Below, piece by piece: positions 45,388 through 54,271 of a stretch of 64,000 nt of DNA; position 1 is the first letter of the stretch, and every line of letters begins with the position of its first letter. The stretch is from Marinomonas sp. CT5. GTDB lineage: Bacteria > Pseudomonadota > Gammaproteobacteria > Pseudomonadales > Marinomonadaceae. Under the pieces are notes generated by a model, which saw nothing but the letters and a program-made list of their open reading frames with translations, was not told the DNA's origin and did no database searches. Where the stretch lies: positions 3,226,884 to 3,290,883 of the forward strand of contig NZ_CP025572.1 of assembly GCF_018336975.1 (NCBI RefSeq). Direction: 5' to 3'. The position numbers and the translations under genes were made by a program.

Positions 45388-46578
45388 TTATTTATTTTTT
45401 TTAGACATTCGTATGCTAGACAACCAACTCTCGAACTCTAAAGCAGATAAAGGCGGGGTATAAAAGTAGCCTTGAACAATCTGATATCCCATCGCCGTTA
45501 AACAAGACAGTTGTTGCTGTGTTTCCACTCCTTCTGCGATAGTCACAGCACCGAGCTTTTCACTAATTGAGAGCACGATTTCGCTCAACTCCTTGGAAAA
45601 CCTAGCTGGCAATTCGCTCACAAAAGCCCTGTCTAGTTTCAATTGGGACACAGGAAATTTCAGAAGCCTTTTTAAATTGGAATATTCCGTTCCAAAATCA
45701 TCTAAAGAAATATTAACGCCCATTAAATGGAGTTCACTTATCACATCAATAAAGGAATCAAACGGCTTTATTTTTTTACTTTCTGTCACCTCGATGACCA
45801 AACTTGAGGCTAGAATGTTGTTATCATTTAAAATCGATTGAATCTCATTTTTAATAGAGGGGGACTGAAAACTCAGTGGAGAGAAGTTAACGGCAATAAT
45901 GGGAATATGAATTCCCCTATCTCGCCATAATGCCAGTTGCTGACAAGACTGGCGTAGTACCCATAAATCTAATTCTGCGATGAGCCCAAAGTCTTCAGCA
46001 AGAGCAATAAAGTGATCAGGTGTAACACTTCCAAACGTGCTATTTGACCACCTAGCTAACACCTCGACACCGTAGAGACTATTATCAACAATATTTACTT
46101 GAGGTTGATAATTCAGCTTTAGCCGATTTTTTTTCAGGTCAGCACTAAGCGCCTGAGCCATTTGATAAGAACTTAAAGTACTATCTTGATTTATTGCAGT
46201 TTGATCATTTTGTATCAGTAAACTGTAATATTCTCGGTCAAATAGTTGGAATGCTTCAACCAACACTTTCACCCTATAAGTTTCACTATCACTAGGAGTG
46301 AATAACAGTTTGATCTCTTTTCCGACAATCCCTTTGAATTCACAAAACTGAAAGATGCGCTGTTCCGAATCTAACCAGAAGCAATCTAGTGGAAGAGCAC
46401 GGCTGCTATTTGCAGCTGAGTACTTATCATTACAGGAAACCATCAGATCATTACTGTCTAAAACAATAAAGCCACTGTTCGTTTCTTGTAACTCCTGCCA
46501 ATCACGCTCAGTATTCAAACCCCGTGTTTTCACCAAAAAATCCTTGTACTGCATGCTTCGATTAAAACAAATCATCAT
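45388..46578 (-). CDS. EAL-domain c-di-GMP phosphodiesterase
   Basis: This 396-residue protein has an N-terminal region of about 140 residues resembling a degenerate PAS domain, then an EAL domain. Catalytic positions are present: Glu in GVEVLARW, Asn in AVNFSPLSF, Glu in IEVTESK, DDFGTEYSN (Glu replaces the usual Gly after Thr), Lys in LKLDRAF, and Glu in IAEGVETQQQ. It is divergent from the XRE regulator gene, which has an operator array between the two. No clear ribosome site is seen before the first or ninth Met, so the start is uncertain. Confidence 0.87.
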   Translation of the reverse strand: MMICFNRSMQYKDFLVKTRGLNTERDWQELQETNSGFIVLDSNDLMVSCNDKYSAANSSRALPLDCFWLDSEQRIFQFCEFKGIVGKEIKLLFTPSDSETYRVKVLVEAFQLFDREYYSLLIQNDQTAINQDSTLSSYQMAQALSADLKKNRLKLNYQPQVNIVDNSLYGVEVLARWSNSTFGSVTPDHFIALAEDFGLIAELDLWVLRQSCQQLALWRDRGIHIPIIAVNFSPLSFQSPSIKNEIQSILNDNNILASSLVIEVTESKKIKPFDSFIDVISELHLMGVNISLDDFGTEYSNLKRLLKFPVSQLKLDRAFVSELPARFSKELSEIVLSISEKLGAVTIAEGVETQQQLSCLTAMGYQIVQGYFYTPPLSALEFESWLSSIRMSKKNK

Positions 46579-46615
46579 TGATTATTTGTCTTTCAGACAC
46601 AAAAGTTCTCCAATA

Positions 46616-46674
46616 TTGCCTAATAGGCAAAAACTGTCAAGTGAATTGCCCAACAGGTTTTGCCCTATTGGCAA
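46616..46674. promoter_or_regulatory. Operator array TTGCC-N5-GGCAA between EAL and XRE genes
   Basis: Two full inverted repeats, TTGCC-N5-GGCAA, lie at 46616-46630 and 46660-46674, and a half-degenerate one (TTGCC-N5-GG) at 46646-46660. Centres are 30 and 14 bases apart, so the two full sites are 44 bases apart, about four helical turns. They lie just upstream of the XRE regulator and in the promoter of the divergent EAL gene. This is a strong candidate for an autoregulatory operator. Confidence 0.7.
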
Positions 46675-46695
46675 AATTAAACGGATAATCTCGCC

Positions 46696-47106
46696 ATGAA
46701 TATTGGCCAAGTTATAAAAATTTTGCGGATTCAACGCAAAATGACTCAAGAACAAATTGCACTGGAAGCTGATATGGCTACCAGCAATATTTCACGAATC
46801 GAAAAAGGTTTGAGGCAACCGTCACAAAAGGTATTACAAAAACTAGCAAAAGCGTTAGGAACTAAGCCTTCCGTGCTTTACGCTGCCTGTGAACAACCCT
46901 TAAGCAACATCCCTAATTTTTTAAAGCAAAAGGAACAGGAAGAAAATAACAAAGGAAATAACGAAGAAAATGTAGAGCATTTATTACTCAAACATGACTC
47001 TCAAGCCGTGCTTAAGCTTTTCAGCGAGTTAACACCAGACAATAAGTCTTTATTATTAGAACAATTAAAGGCGTTACACCGCTGGCAAAGAAAACAAGAT
47101 CAATAA
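46696..47106 (+). CDS. XRE-family transcriptional regulator
   Basis: This 136-residue protein has an N-terminal helix-turn-helix (about 1-65, MTQEQIALEADMATSNISRIEKGLR) of the XRE/Cro-C1 type. A polar linker rich in Lys, Asn and Glu (80-100) leads to a short C-terminal helical region. It probably binds the adjacent TTGCC-N5-GGCAA array and controls itself and the divergent EAL gene. The effector, if any, is unknown. Confidence 0.88.
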   Translation: MNIGQVIKILRIQRKMTQEQIALEADMATSNISRIEKGLRQPSQKVLQKLAKALGTKPSVLYAACEQPLSNIPNFLKQKEQEENNKGNNEENVEHLLLKHDSQAVLKLFSELTPDNKSLLLEQLKALHRWQRKQDQ

Positions 47107-47140
47107 GCGCATTAAAAATAAGAAAAAAGCGTCTCTTTTT

Positions 47141-47800
47141 CTAAGCGCCATAATAGAAAATTGAAAAATAGTGACAAACCGTCCCACTGACTACAAACAA
47201 ATGCCACACCAAATGCCCATAACGTAAACGTGAATCAATAACAAAAAAGATCACACCAAGAGTATAAAGAACACCACCCAAAACTAATAACAACAAACCA
47301 TTTGGCTCCATCAAGGAAGACAATGGTTTTATTGCAATAAGAATGAGCCAACCCAACACCACATAAAGTGTCGTTGAAATGGCTGGATGAGAAGCTTTAC
47401 CAAAGGCTTTTAGAGCCACACCAATAAGCGCTAAGCTCCACACAGCAACAAGTAAAGACCATCCCCACACACCTTCTAATACCCCTAGCATAAAGGGGGT
47501 ATAAGTACCTGCGATTAATAGATAGACAGCCGAATGGTCAATCACCTTAAAAACATATTTGGCTTTACCCTTAGGCATAGCGTGATATAGCGTTGATGCC
47601 AAATACAAGAGAATCATAGTGCCTGAAAAAATGCTGACACCAACAACAAAACTTACATCTGCATAATCAATCGCACTTAAAATAAGAAATGGTGTTCCGA
47701 CAATCGCTGCGACTAGCCCTAAACCATGACTGATGCTATTGGCCACTTCTTCACCGAGAGATTGTCCCCGATCAGTGACCGTCGAAGTAAATTTTCCCAT
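47141..47800 (-). CDS. Hemolysin III (PAQR) family membrane protein
   Basis: This 219-residue protein has seven hydrophobic segments with SNSISHGLGLV, STLYHAMPKGKAKYVFKVIDHSAVYLLIAGTYTP split by TM3, and LVWHLFVVSGTVCHYFSIFYYG near the end. These are the conserved Ser/His/Asp positions of the HlyIII/PAQR fold. I start at 47800 where GGAG lies upstream; the frame extends to 47869 without support. The activity in bacteria is not established; a metal-dependent hydrolase is possible. Confidence 0.85.
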   Translation of the reverse strand: MGKFTSTVTDRGQSLGEEVANSISHGLGLVAAIVGTPFLILSAIDYADVSFVVGVSIFSGTMILLYLASTLYHAMPKGKAKYVFKVIDHSAVYLLIAGTYTPFMLGVLEGVWGWSLLVAVWSLALIGVALKAFGKASHPAISTTLYVVLGWLILIAIKPLSSLMEPNGLLLLVLGGVLYTLGVIFFVIDSRLRYGHLVWHLFVVSGTVCHYFSIFYYGA

Positions 47801-47916
47801 ACTCAAGTACTCCAAACGTTCGAACAAAATATCTATTGAAAGCATGGAACAAGCGAAGCCATTTAACAATGAAAGACAACGAATAAAGTATGCAAACTAC
47901 AAGAAACTGCGTCGTA

Positions 47917-49014
47917 TTAGGATTTCCTACAAATTTTCGGAGCCTGATAATCGAAGTTTAATAACGTAAAATAATTCTCCCCCAACGCAATGTTTCGAAA
48001 AGCATTATCATCAAGGTATTGAAGGATTCGGCTTGTCACTTCCAGCTCCCGCTGGTAGACCTTAAAAGTATTATTGCGAAAGGCGACAAAGTCAGACCCT
48101 GGTAAAATACGCTTAGAATAGTGATTCATAAAGGCAACGTATTGGCGACGATTGACAGGTTTACTGAAGTAATAGTCATCCAAAATTCGCCATGAAATAT
48201 CCAACATCAGATTTGGGTACTGATCCAACAAACGTGACAAAATAGCAATGTGCTCATCGATATTCATTTTAGACTGCTCGTGAGACAAGCCCATATGTGC
48301 CCAAACAATTTTGTTATTAGGATAAAGCGCCAGAGCTCGCTCCATTAAAGGCAAATATAAAGTTGAATCATCATTGTTGCCAATGTCCGAATGAATCGTA
48401 ATGGGGTAATCTCTTGCCCTCAATTCCGCCATAAAATCCGCCCACTTAGTAATATCTTTTGGCGTAGCGGGGGCATGACGATTATTAAATTGAGCTTGTT
48501 TCACTAGATTGACCTCCCCCATCCAATGAAACAATCCAGGATACTCCCTTTCATAAAGATTCATTAACGCAATAGTTGGTTCAGGATTCGATAAATCAGT
48601 AAAGGTCATCGATAAAGTGAGGTGGAGATCATCAGGTTTATATTCGACCATATTAGCCGCATTAACAAAATCGTTGCGTGTCGTCGGCGAAACAGGCGTA
48701 CCAGGGCATTTAAGATAATTTGAACAAGATGAGTTAGCTGGCAACATTTGCCCAATACCATACACATTGGCAAATCGAACGGTCGTTCGAGATAAATAGT
48801 CATTCACTTCCTTAAATGGAATCGCCCGACCATCAAAAGGCCTGTAGTGTACATGTGTATCCACAATAGGTGTGTAGGGTTCTGTCTCTCTATCGTAGCA
48901 AGCAGATTCCCCCTTAAAAGAGGCCAAGGAGCGATTCGATGGAGTGTTATCAGAAGAGGCACAGCCGCTCGTTAACAGTGAAGCAAGAACAGCAAAAGAA
49001 AAAAGACGACGCAT
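47917..49014 (-). CDS. Amidohydrolase-2-family lipoprotein
   Basis: This 365-residue protein starts at 49014 (MRRLFSFAVLASLLTSGC), a lipoprotein signal with the lipidated Cys about residue 18. The amidohydrolase-2 (TIM-barrel) domain has the metal motif IVDTHVHYRP, ITIHSDIG near 200 and IVWAHMGLSH near 235. Such enzymes act as decarboxylases or lactonases; the substrate is unknown. GGGG lies nine bases upstream of the start. Other upstream Met codons (49023, 49062) are possible but lack support. Confidence 0.8.
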   Translation of the reverse strand: MRRLFSFAVLASLLTSGCASSDNTPSNRSLASFKGESACYDRETEPYTPIVDTHVHYRPFDGRAIPFKEVNDYLSRTTVRFANVYGIGQMLPANSSCSNYLKCPGTPVSPTTRNDFVNAANMVEYKPDDLHLTLSMTFTDLSNPEPTIALMNLYEREYPGLFHWMGEVNLVKQAQFNNRHAPATPKDITKWADFMAELRARDYPITIHSDIGNNDDSTLYLPLMERALALYPNNKIVWAHMGLSHEQSKMNIDEHIAILSRLLDQYPNLMLDISWRILDDYYFSKPVNRRQYVAFMNHYSKRILPGSDFVAFRNNTFKVYQRELEVTSRILQYLDDNAFRNIALGENYFTLLNFDYQAPKICRKS

Positions 49015-49151
49015 GGCTAACATCCCCATCATCACATTTAAAAGGTTTAAGGAAAGGAACATTACAAAACATCCCTTTCTATGTGTAAACCACTATTGAA
49101 TGCAACTCAAAGAGCAAACTCAGCTCTCCTACCATACGTTAGGAAGTTTTT

Positions 49152-49919
49152 TTAAGAAGCGAGAAACAGCAACACACCACCAAATAGAATCCGATACCAT
49201 CCGAAGGCAACAAAAGTAAACCTTTGCAGGAACACCATAAACAGCTTCATCACAGCAAAAGCGCTTAAAAAAGCCACAATAAACCCGATAATTAAAGGCA
49301 TCCACTGTTCACCTGAAAACTCTTTATAATTAGAAAGCAAATCATAACCAGACGCTGCCATCATTACAGGCAATGCTAATAAAAAGGAAAATTCAGCACT
49401 GGCTTTTCTACTTACTCCCACCAGCAAAGCCCCCACGATGGTTGAACCTGCACGACTGGTACCGGGTATAAGCGCAAATATTTGAGCAATACCAATCCAC
49501 AATACCTGCTTAAAACTCAGATCATCCAAACTATCAACTTTCGGAGACTTATTTTTAAGCCACCATTCGGTCAGCAAGAAAATCACACCGCCAACAATAA
49601 ACATAATTGCCACAACAGATACAGAAAACATGGCTTTTATTTGATGACGAAACAAAAAGCCCACTATAGCAACAGGTAAAAAAGCCACGAATACCTGACA
49701 CCACAAGCGAAAATACTTAAATGAAATGCGTTCTTTATAATTCGCAACAACAGCCAAAATAGCCGCTAACTGAATAATGACTTCGAACGCCTTATTACCC
49801 TCTGTTTGCTCTATACCTAACCACTGGCTAACAACAATTAAATGGCCAGTTGAAGAGATAGGTAAAAACTCTGTAGCCCCCTCTACAAGACCGAGAATGA
49901 CACTTTGAATTACATCCAT
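49152..49919 (-). CDS. uppP: Undecaprenyl-diphosphatase
   Basis: This 255-residue polytopic enzyme recycles undecaprenyl diphosphate to the carrier lipid and can confer bacitracin resistance. It has the family motifs [16 protein letters not shown] (about 12-27) with catalytic Glu and Ser, and [18 protein letters not shown] (about 157-175), with eight hydrophobic segments. GGTAGGTAG precedes the ATG. It is a single gene. Confidence 0.95.
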   Translation of the reverse strand: MDVIQSVILGLVEGATEFLPISSTGHLIVVSQWLGIEQTEGNKAFEVIIQLAAILAVVANYKERISFKYFRLWCQVFVAFLPVAIVGFLFRHQIKAMFSVSVVAIMFIVGGVIFLLTEWWLKNKSPKVDSLDDLSFKQVLWIGIAQIFALIPGTSRAGSTIVGALLVGVSRKASAEFSFLLALPVMMAASGYDLLSNYKEFSGEQWMPLIIGFIVAFLSAFAVMKLFMVFLQRFTFVAFGWYRILFGGVLLFLAS

Positions 49920-50019
49920 TACTACCTACCTTGTTGATTATTTCTTGTTAAAAGCCCATTAAAAACTGCGCCAATAATATAAGTGTTCCATAGTGAAAGA
50001 AATATAAAACACATATAAC

Positions 50020-50051
50020 TTGACCTAGGATCTAACTCAAAGCTTTATACT
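50020..50051 (+). promoter_or_regulatory. MerR-type promoter with 20-bp spacer
   Basis: TTGACC at 50020-50025 and TATACT at 50046-50051 are separated by 20 bases, longer than the 17-bp optimum. This is the hallmark of promoters activated by MerR-family regulators that untwist DNA. It lies 26 bases before the zntR-like gene. A TTGA...TCAA inverted repeat of 13-base spacing overlaps it, but the dyad is imperfect. Confidence 0.7.
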
Positions 50052-50077
50052 AGTTATATAAAAAAGGAGAAAACAGC

Positions 50078-50515
50078 ATGTATCGTATTGGTGAACTGTC
50101 TAAAGCGTGTGGCATCAACAGCGACACTTTGCGCTTTTACGAAAAAAACGCCTTACTTTGCCCCTCAGGTCGATCAGAATCTGGCTATCGCCTATACACA
50201 GAAAAAGATAAAGAAATTTTACAATTTATCCTACGAGCCAAAGCTGTTGGGTTCACTCTTGCTGAAATTCGCGAGTTACTTTCTATAGAAGTCAATAAAG
50301 CCGACAATGCTTGCGCAGATGTAAAAGAACTTGTTGATACAAAAATCTCTGACGTCGAAAAAAAGCTTGCCGAACTAAAACGTTTCCAAACCTCACTAAA
50401 ACGCTTATCGGATGCCTGCTGCGGCGGTGAAGAAAGTGCGGAACATTGTACAATACTCGAAGCACTCGAATCGGATATAAACGATGTTCGACCCGAACAC
50501 AATCATAAAGAATAG
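50078..50515 (+). CDS. zntR: ZntR-like MerR-family metal regulator
   Basis: This 145-residue protein has a MerR DNA-binding domain (IGELSKACGINSDTLRFYEK) and a dimerisation helix. Its metal-binding loop has Cys at 79, 114, 115 and 124, the same numbers as E. coli ZntR. Position 119, which is His in E. coli ZntR, is Glu here, with a His at 123. That may alter specificity or affinity. The gene has a 20-bp-spacer promoter of its own. No target pump is adjacent; the P1B ATPase at 36376 is a plausible distant target. GGAG precedes the ATG. Confidence 0.87.
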   Translation: MYRIGELSKACGINSDTLRFYEKNALLCPSGRSESGYRLYTEKDKEILQFILRAKAVGFTLAEIRELLSIEVNKADNACADVKELVDTKISDVEKKLAELKRFQTSLKRLSDACCGGEESAEHCTILEALESDINDVRPEHNHKE

Positions 50516-50579
50516 ACACCTATCTTAGAGATTTCTAAAAAGTTAGGCCGATTAAAAGCAAGTGTAACCACCCGTTTTT

Positions 50580-51704
50580 TTAAAGGTCATGAAGTACCAA
50601 TCTGTTACGACCTTGCTTTTTCGCTAAATAAAGAGCTTGATCTGCATATTGATAAATTTGACTAAAAGTCGTTTGCCTTTCTCCTTCATGGTAATAAAGC
50701 CCTGTACTGAGTGTAATGTGGATCAAAGTACTGTTGTTAACTTTGATCTTAGTCTGTTCAACCTTCTGACGGATTTCTTCACAAATTTTGATTGCATCAT
50801 CTTGTGACTGCTCTAGAAACAAAATACAAAATTCTTCACCACCAAGCCGAGCAACAAAGTTAGGTGCCGAAATGGAATGTTGAAGTATGCTGGCGATCTC
50901 TTTAAGAACTTCATCACCGGCTGGATGACCGTATAAATCATTAACCTTTTTAAACAAGTCCAAATCAATAATGGCAAAACCAATTTGCTTCGGTCTATTC
51001 AGCAAAACTTTCTGGGCTTGTTCGGTAATGAATCGACGATTAGGCAGTTGGGTTAAATGATCACGATTATTTTGTAAGGTTAATCGCTCTTTATGGTGAT
51101 AAAGGCGAATTAACACTAAGAGCAATGCTGAAACTACCAATAAGATTGCCGCAATTAAACCCCATATCAAATATGTCAGCTCACTCTTTAAGCGTCGCTC
51201 TATATCGGAAGCTGTTTGAATAATATTATGAAACTCAACATAGGACTCGGTCAGTTCTAATTCCAATTGAGTAAGTTGCTTAACTAACGTCGCTTTTGCA
51301 CTTGGATCTTGCTCAAATAATATGGCCTGTTGACTCACCATTGGCAGGCGGCTTCTAATCTCATTTAACTCTTTTATTTTATCGGCATAAACAAAATCAT
51401 CCATTGTGCTGTTGTTCATTTTCCGGCTAACTAAGGGAACCCGATACTGAATTCGCAATAAGATACGTTCAAGTTCTTGCACATCAAAAAATGCACTGTC
51501 CGTTTTTAGATAGTTCAACGAGCGTTTCAGTAGATGTACATCTTCTTGTGCTTGAGTGATATCAATAGCCAAAGCAGTAAAGTCCGAGCCAAGTAACTGT
51601 CTAGATTGCTGCTGAAAGAAAAAAACAGCCCAAATACAAAGCCCTAAAAACAGCACAAAAATCAGCCAAATTCTAACTTGTATTTTATTAATGCTAATCA
51701 CCAT
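50580..51704 (-). CDS. Membrane diguanylate cyclase
   Basis: This 374-residue protein has TM1 (about 12-32), a periplasmic helical region of about 140 residues, TM2 (about 180-203) and a C-terminal GGDEF domain. The active site is GGEEF in VARLGGEEFCILF. No RxxD inhibitory site is found five residues upstream. Its start overlaps the preceding gene's stop by one base (TAATG), so it is coupled to the molybdopterin-fold protein and the Cache-GGDEF protein as a three-gene unit. Confidence 0.92.
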   Translation of the reverse strand: MVISINKIQVRIWLIFVLFLGLCIWAVFFFQQQSRQLLGSDFTALAIDITQAQEDVHLLKRSLNYLKTDSAFFDVQELERILLRIQYRVPLVSRKMNNSTMDDFVYADKIKELNEIRSRLPMVSQQAILFEQDPSAKATLVKQLTQLELELTESYVEFHNIIQTASDIERRLKSELTYLIWGLIAAILLVVSALLLVLIRLYHHKERLTLQNNRDHLTQLPNRRFITEQAQKVLLNRPKQIGFAIIDLDLFKKVNDLYGHPAGDEVLKEIASILQHSISAPNFVARLGGEEFCILFLEQSQDDAIKICEEIRQKVEQTKIKVNNSTLIHITLSTGLYYHEGERQTTFSQIYQYADQALYLAKKQGRNRLVLHDL

Positions 51705-52261
51705 TATTGAACAACTATTTCGTTAATAGCCCATATCCAATAATTCTTACTTTCAGAAAGATGATGGGCAAGACCAACATCTGAAGGAATAATTAACATC
51801 AAAGGCCCTAAATTCTCAGGAGTAATAAATCGACTGTTTAAACGCGTAGCCATTAAGTAACGATTTTTTTCTCTATTTTCTTTTTGAATAAATACTTCAT
51901 AACCATCAATAGCAATAAAGCGTAACCTTGGCACATCATTTAAGCCGTATTTGATTAAAAAATCATCCAGCCATACCCCGCTAAAACGGCCTTCAGGACC
52001 ATCAAAATGCCTCATTTCTTCCGTTTCAAAGAGAGGAAGGGACTCTATTTGTGCCATAGATATAGAAATTTCTTGATTGGGGGTTACTAAAGTCAGTACG
52101 GGCGATGTATCAGTAGAAGGCGTAAGATGGCTAGGATGAACTTCGACAGAATAAGCAGGCGTAATAAAAGAAGAAGACAATGCCGCTAGCAAGAACACAG
52201 CCATAAAGTAAAAATGAGCCCTTTTAAATTTGAACAAGGAACAACTCAATGAAACGTTCAT
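51704..52261 (-). CDS. Periplasmic Moco-oxidoreductase-fold protein
   Basis: This 185-residue protein has a signal sequence (FLLAALSSSFITPAYS) and a single small domain of the oxidoreductase-molybdopterin (sulfite-oxidase-like) type. Visible blocks are FSGVWLDDFLIKYGLNDVP, FIAIDGYEVFI and NLGPLMLIIPSD. No Cys ligand for molybdenum is present, so it is likely a non-catalytic or ligand-sensing relative. It lies between two GGDEF genes, overlapping the upstream one by ATGA, and so may act as a periplasmic accessory protein to them. Confidence 0.8.
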   Translation of the reverse strand: MNVSLSCSLFKFKRAHFYFMAVFLLAALSSSFITPAYSVEVHPSHLTPSTDTSPVLTLVTPNQEISISMAQIESLPLFETEEMRHFDGPEGRFSGVWLDDFLIKYGLNDVPRLRFIAIDGYEVFIQKENREKNRYLMATRLNSRFITPENLGPLMLIIPSDVGLAHHLSESKNYWIWAINEIVVQ

Positions 52262-53958
52262 AAAGACCTTTCTGAGTGTTCATCATTTTCGGCGCTCACC
52301 ACCACTCTATTTCGCCCCAGTTCTTTGGCTTTATAAAGCGCGGCATCAGCACGATTAAGCACCTGTTCGTAGTTGCTGTCTGCCATGCAATACATAGCAA
52401 CTCCAAAACTTGCTGTTATATAAAGCCCTTCGCTTACCTCTTCTTTTTCAAGCGCTTCTCGTAACGTCTCGGCAATATCTCTGGCCGCTTCCGTAGTGAT
52501 ATTTGGTAACAACACAGTGAACTCTTCGCCACCAAACCTAGCCACCATCCCTTTTGCCCCTACTTGCTCAGACAACAAAGTGGCCATTTTTTGCAGAACA
52601 ATATCACCAACTGTGTGTCCATATGAATCATTCACTCGCTTAAAGTGATCAACATCAACCATTATCACTGTAAAAGGATGCGGAGATTTCTGCGCTAAGC
52701 GGTATTCATTCTGCAACGCTTCATCTAAGGCCAAACGATTATAACTATGTGTCAATGGGTCTTGCCGAACGATGGCCTCTAAAGATCGATTACTGGCTTC
52801 TAACTCTGCCGTTCTGTTTTTTACTTTTGTCTCTAACATGACATTCATCTGCATCAACGACTGTTCTCTCACCAACAAAGAAGCCATCATTTCCTGCAAG
52901 GAACGACTTAAACTTGCCACTTCTATCAGCTTGCTATCGGATTGGAAGGTTATCTTTCTATCTCCCTGCTGAATACTCTTTGCAGTCTGCGCTAATCGCT
53001 CCAACGGACGACTTAATGTGCCCGCAAATTGATAAGCTAATAACATACAAAATAGGGTCGCAAACACACCGACGAAAAGTAGTAACTCATGTACTTCACT
53101 CACCGCTGACATGGCAATAGATAAAGGCTGGCGCACAATAATTTGCCAACCAAGACTTGATCCTTCTGGTGAGTCCACCGAGACCATACTCGTCAGATAT
53201 TCGTCTTTATCTTGCCAAACTAAAGATTTGAATTGACCATTTTTAGGTAATACCTTTGGTACTTCAATATCACCGACTTGATTCGTGTCTGGATATAAAA
53301 CCCGGTTATCGTGATCAATAATTAGAATATCGATCCCTTTTTTCTGTGACGATTCCGTCAAAGAAGATAATAAAACCTCTCTCACCCATGCCCAATCCGC
53401 ATGAGTAGCAATAACCCCTTTTAACTTGCCGTTTTCTCCTATCACGGGAGCAGCAAAATCAACAAAGCGAATAGGCGCACCGTCTTTAGATTTTGGCAGT
53501 AAACGTTCCAGCAACAATGCCTTATGTACGTTACCGACAAATGGACCGGAGCGGCCGTTAATAAACCAAGGCCGTTGACTCACATCGGCTCCTTGTAAAA
53601 CGCCATTACCAGAGGCTAAAACCACACCATCAACACTTGCGAAACCAATCCAAGCATAATTTTTGTAGGAACTTTGAATTTGATCTATCGTTTTCTGAAG
53701 TCGACTTAAATCCTGAGTTTCATACAAAGAAGTCCGTGAGCTAAGCAGCGTGACCTCGCGCTGACGCTCCATTAAATTGGCCGACAGCATATTTGCAATA
53801 GACTGGCTAAGATTTACTAAAGATTCACCGCTGGCAATAGAAAGACGGGTAGAGGTGAGTTGGTAAAAAGAGGTGACAAGCACCAAACTTAAGGATAGTA
53901 GTAAGCCTCCTGCTAACAAAGTAATACGTTTTCTAAAAGTATCCAAAGCACTTGGCAT
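52258..53958 (-). CDS. Cache-HAMP diguanylate cyclase
   Basis: This 566-residue protein has TM1 (about 12-32), a large periplasmic sensor of dCache type (about 40-275, with YAWIGFASVDGVVLASGNGV and DVSQRPWFINGRSG), TM2 (about 285-310), HAMP, a coiled coil and a GGDEF domain with GGEEF in VARFGGEEFTVLLP. There is no RxxD site. Both GGDEF proteins of this operon probably make c-di-GMP in response to periplasmic signals. The first gene of the three-gene unit. Confidence 0.92.
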   Translation of the reverse strand: MPSALDTFRKRITLLAGGLLLSLSLVLVTSFYQLTSTRLSIASGESLVNLSQSIANMLSANLMERQREVTLLSSRTSLYETQDLSRLQKTIDQIQSSYKNYAWIGFASVDGVVLASGNGVLQGADVSQRPWFINGRSGPFVGNVHKALLLERLLPKSKDGAPIRFVDFAAPVIGENGKLKGVIATHADWAWVREVLLSSLTESSQKKGIDILIIDHDNRVLYPDTNQVGDIEVPKVLPKNGQFKSLVWQDKDEYLTSMVSVDSPEGSSLGWQIIVRQPLSIAMSAVSEVHELLLFVGVFATLFCMLLAYQFAGTLSRPLERLAQTAKSIQQGDRKITFQSDSKLIEVASLSRSLQEMMASLLVREQSLMQMNVMLETKVKNRTAELEASNRSLEAIVRQDPLTHSYNRLALDEALQNEYRLAQKSPHPFTVIMVDVDHFKRVNDSYGHTVGDIVLQKMATLLSEQVGAKGMVARFGGEEFTVLLPNITTEAARDIAETLREALEKEEVSEGLYITASFGVAMYCMADSNYEQVLNRADAALYKAKELGRNRVVVSAENDEHSERSL

Positions 53959-54271
53959 AAATTGACAGACCTATTTATTCAATAAAAGTAGATAATACAT
54001 TCAATACTATAATAACAGTCTATATGTGCACTTTATATGCATGATTCAGTGTAAGTACACCGCGTGATCAATTTATTCTTCTTTCAACCACCTAACCACG
54101 ACAACCCAACAATAAAGCCTAATCATTAAAGAAAAAGGGATTCAGACAGAAAAAGCCGATTTGATTTTACTCTGCCCCCCTCTATCACCGATAATCTCAG
54201 GCAATGACTCATAATCAAGCTCAAAAAACGCTTGCTAGAACACCTCACACATTCAGTGGATACCCGATTTA
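53959..54271. other. Intergenic region upstream of the OsmC-YcaO gene
   Basis: This 313-base stretch lies between divergent genes and has no convincing ORF. Both promoters should be here but I could not assign them with confidence. Confidence 0.3.

Noticed and set aside
47120..47141. A/T-rich hairpin after the XRE gene as a terminator
   Set aside because: The stem is almost all A-T pairs (AGAAAAAG/CTTTTTTCT) and too weak to call.
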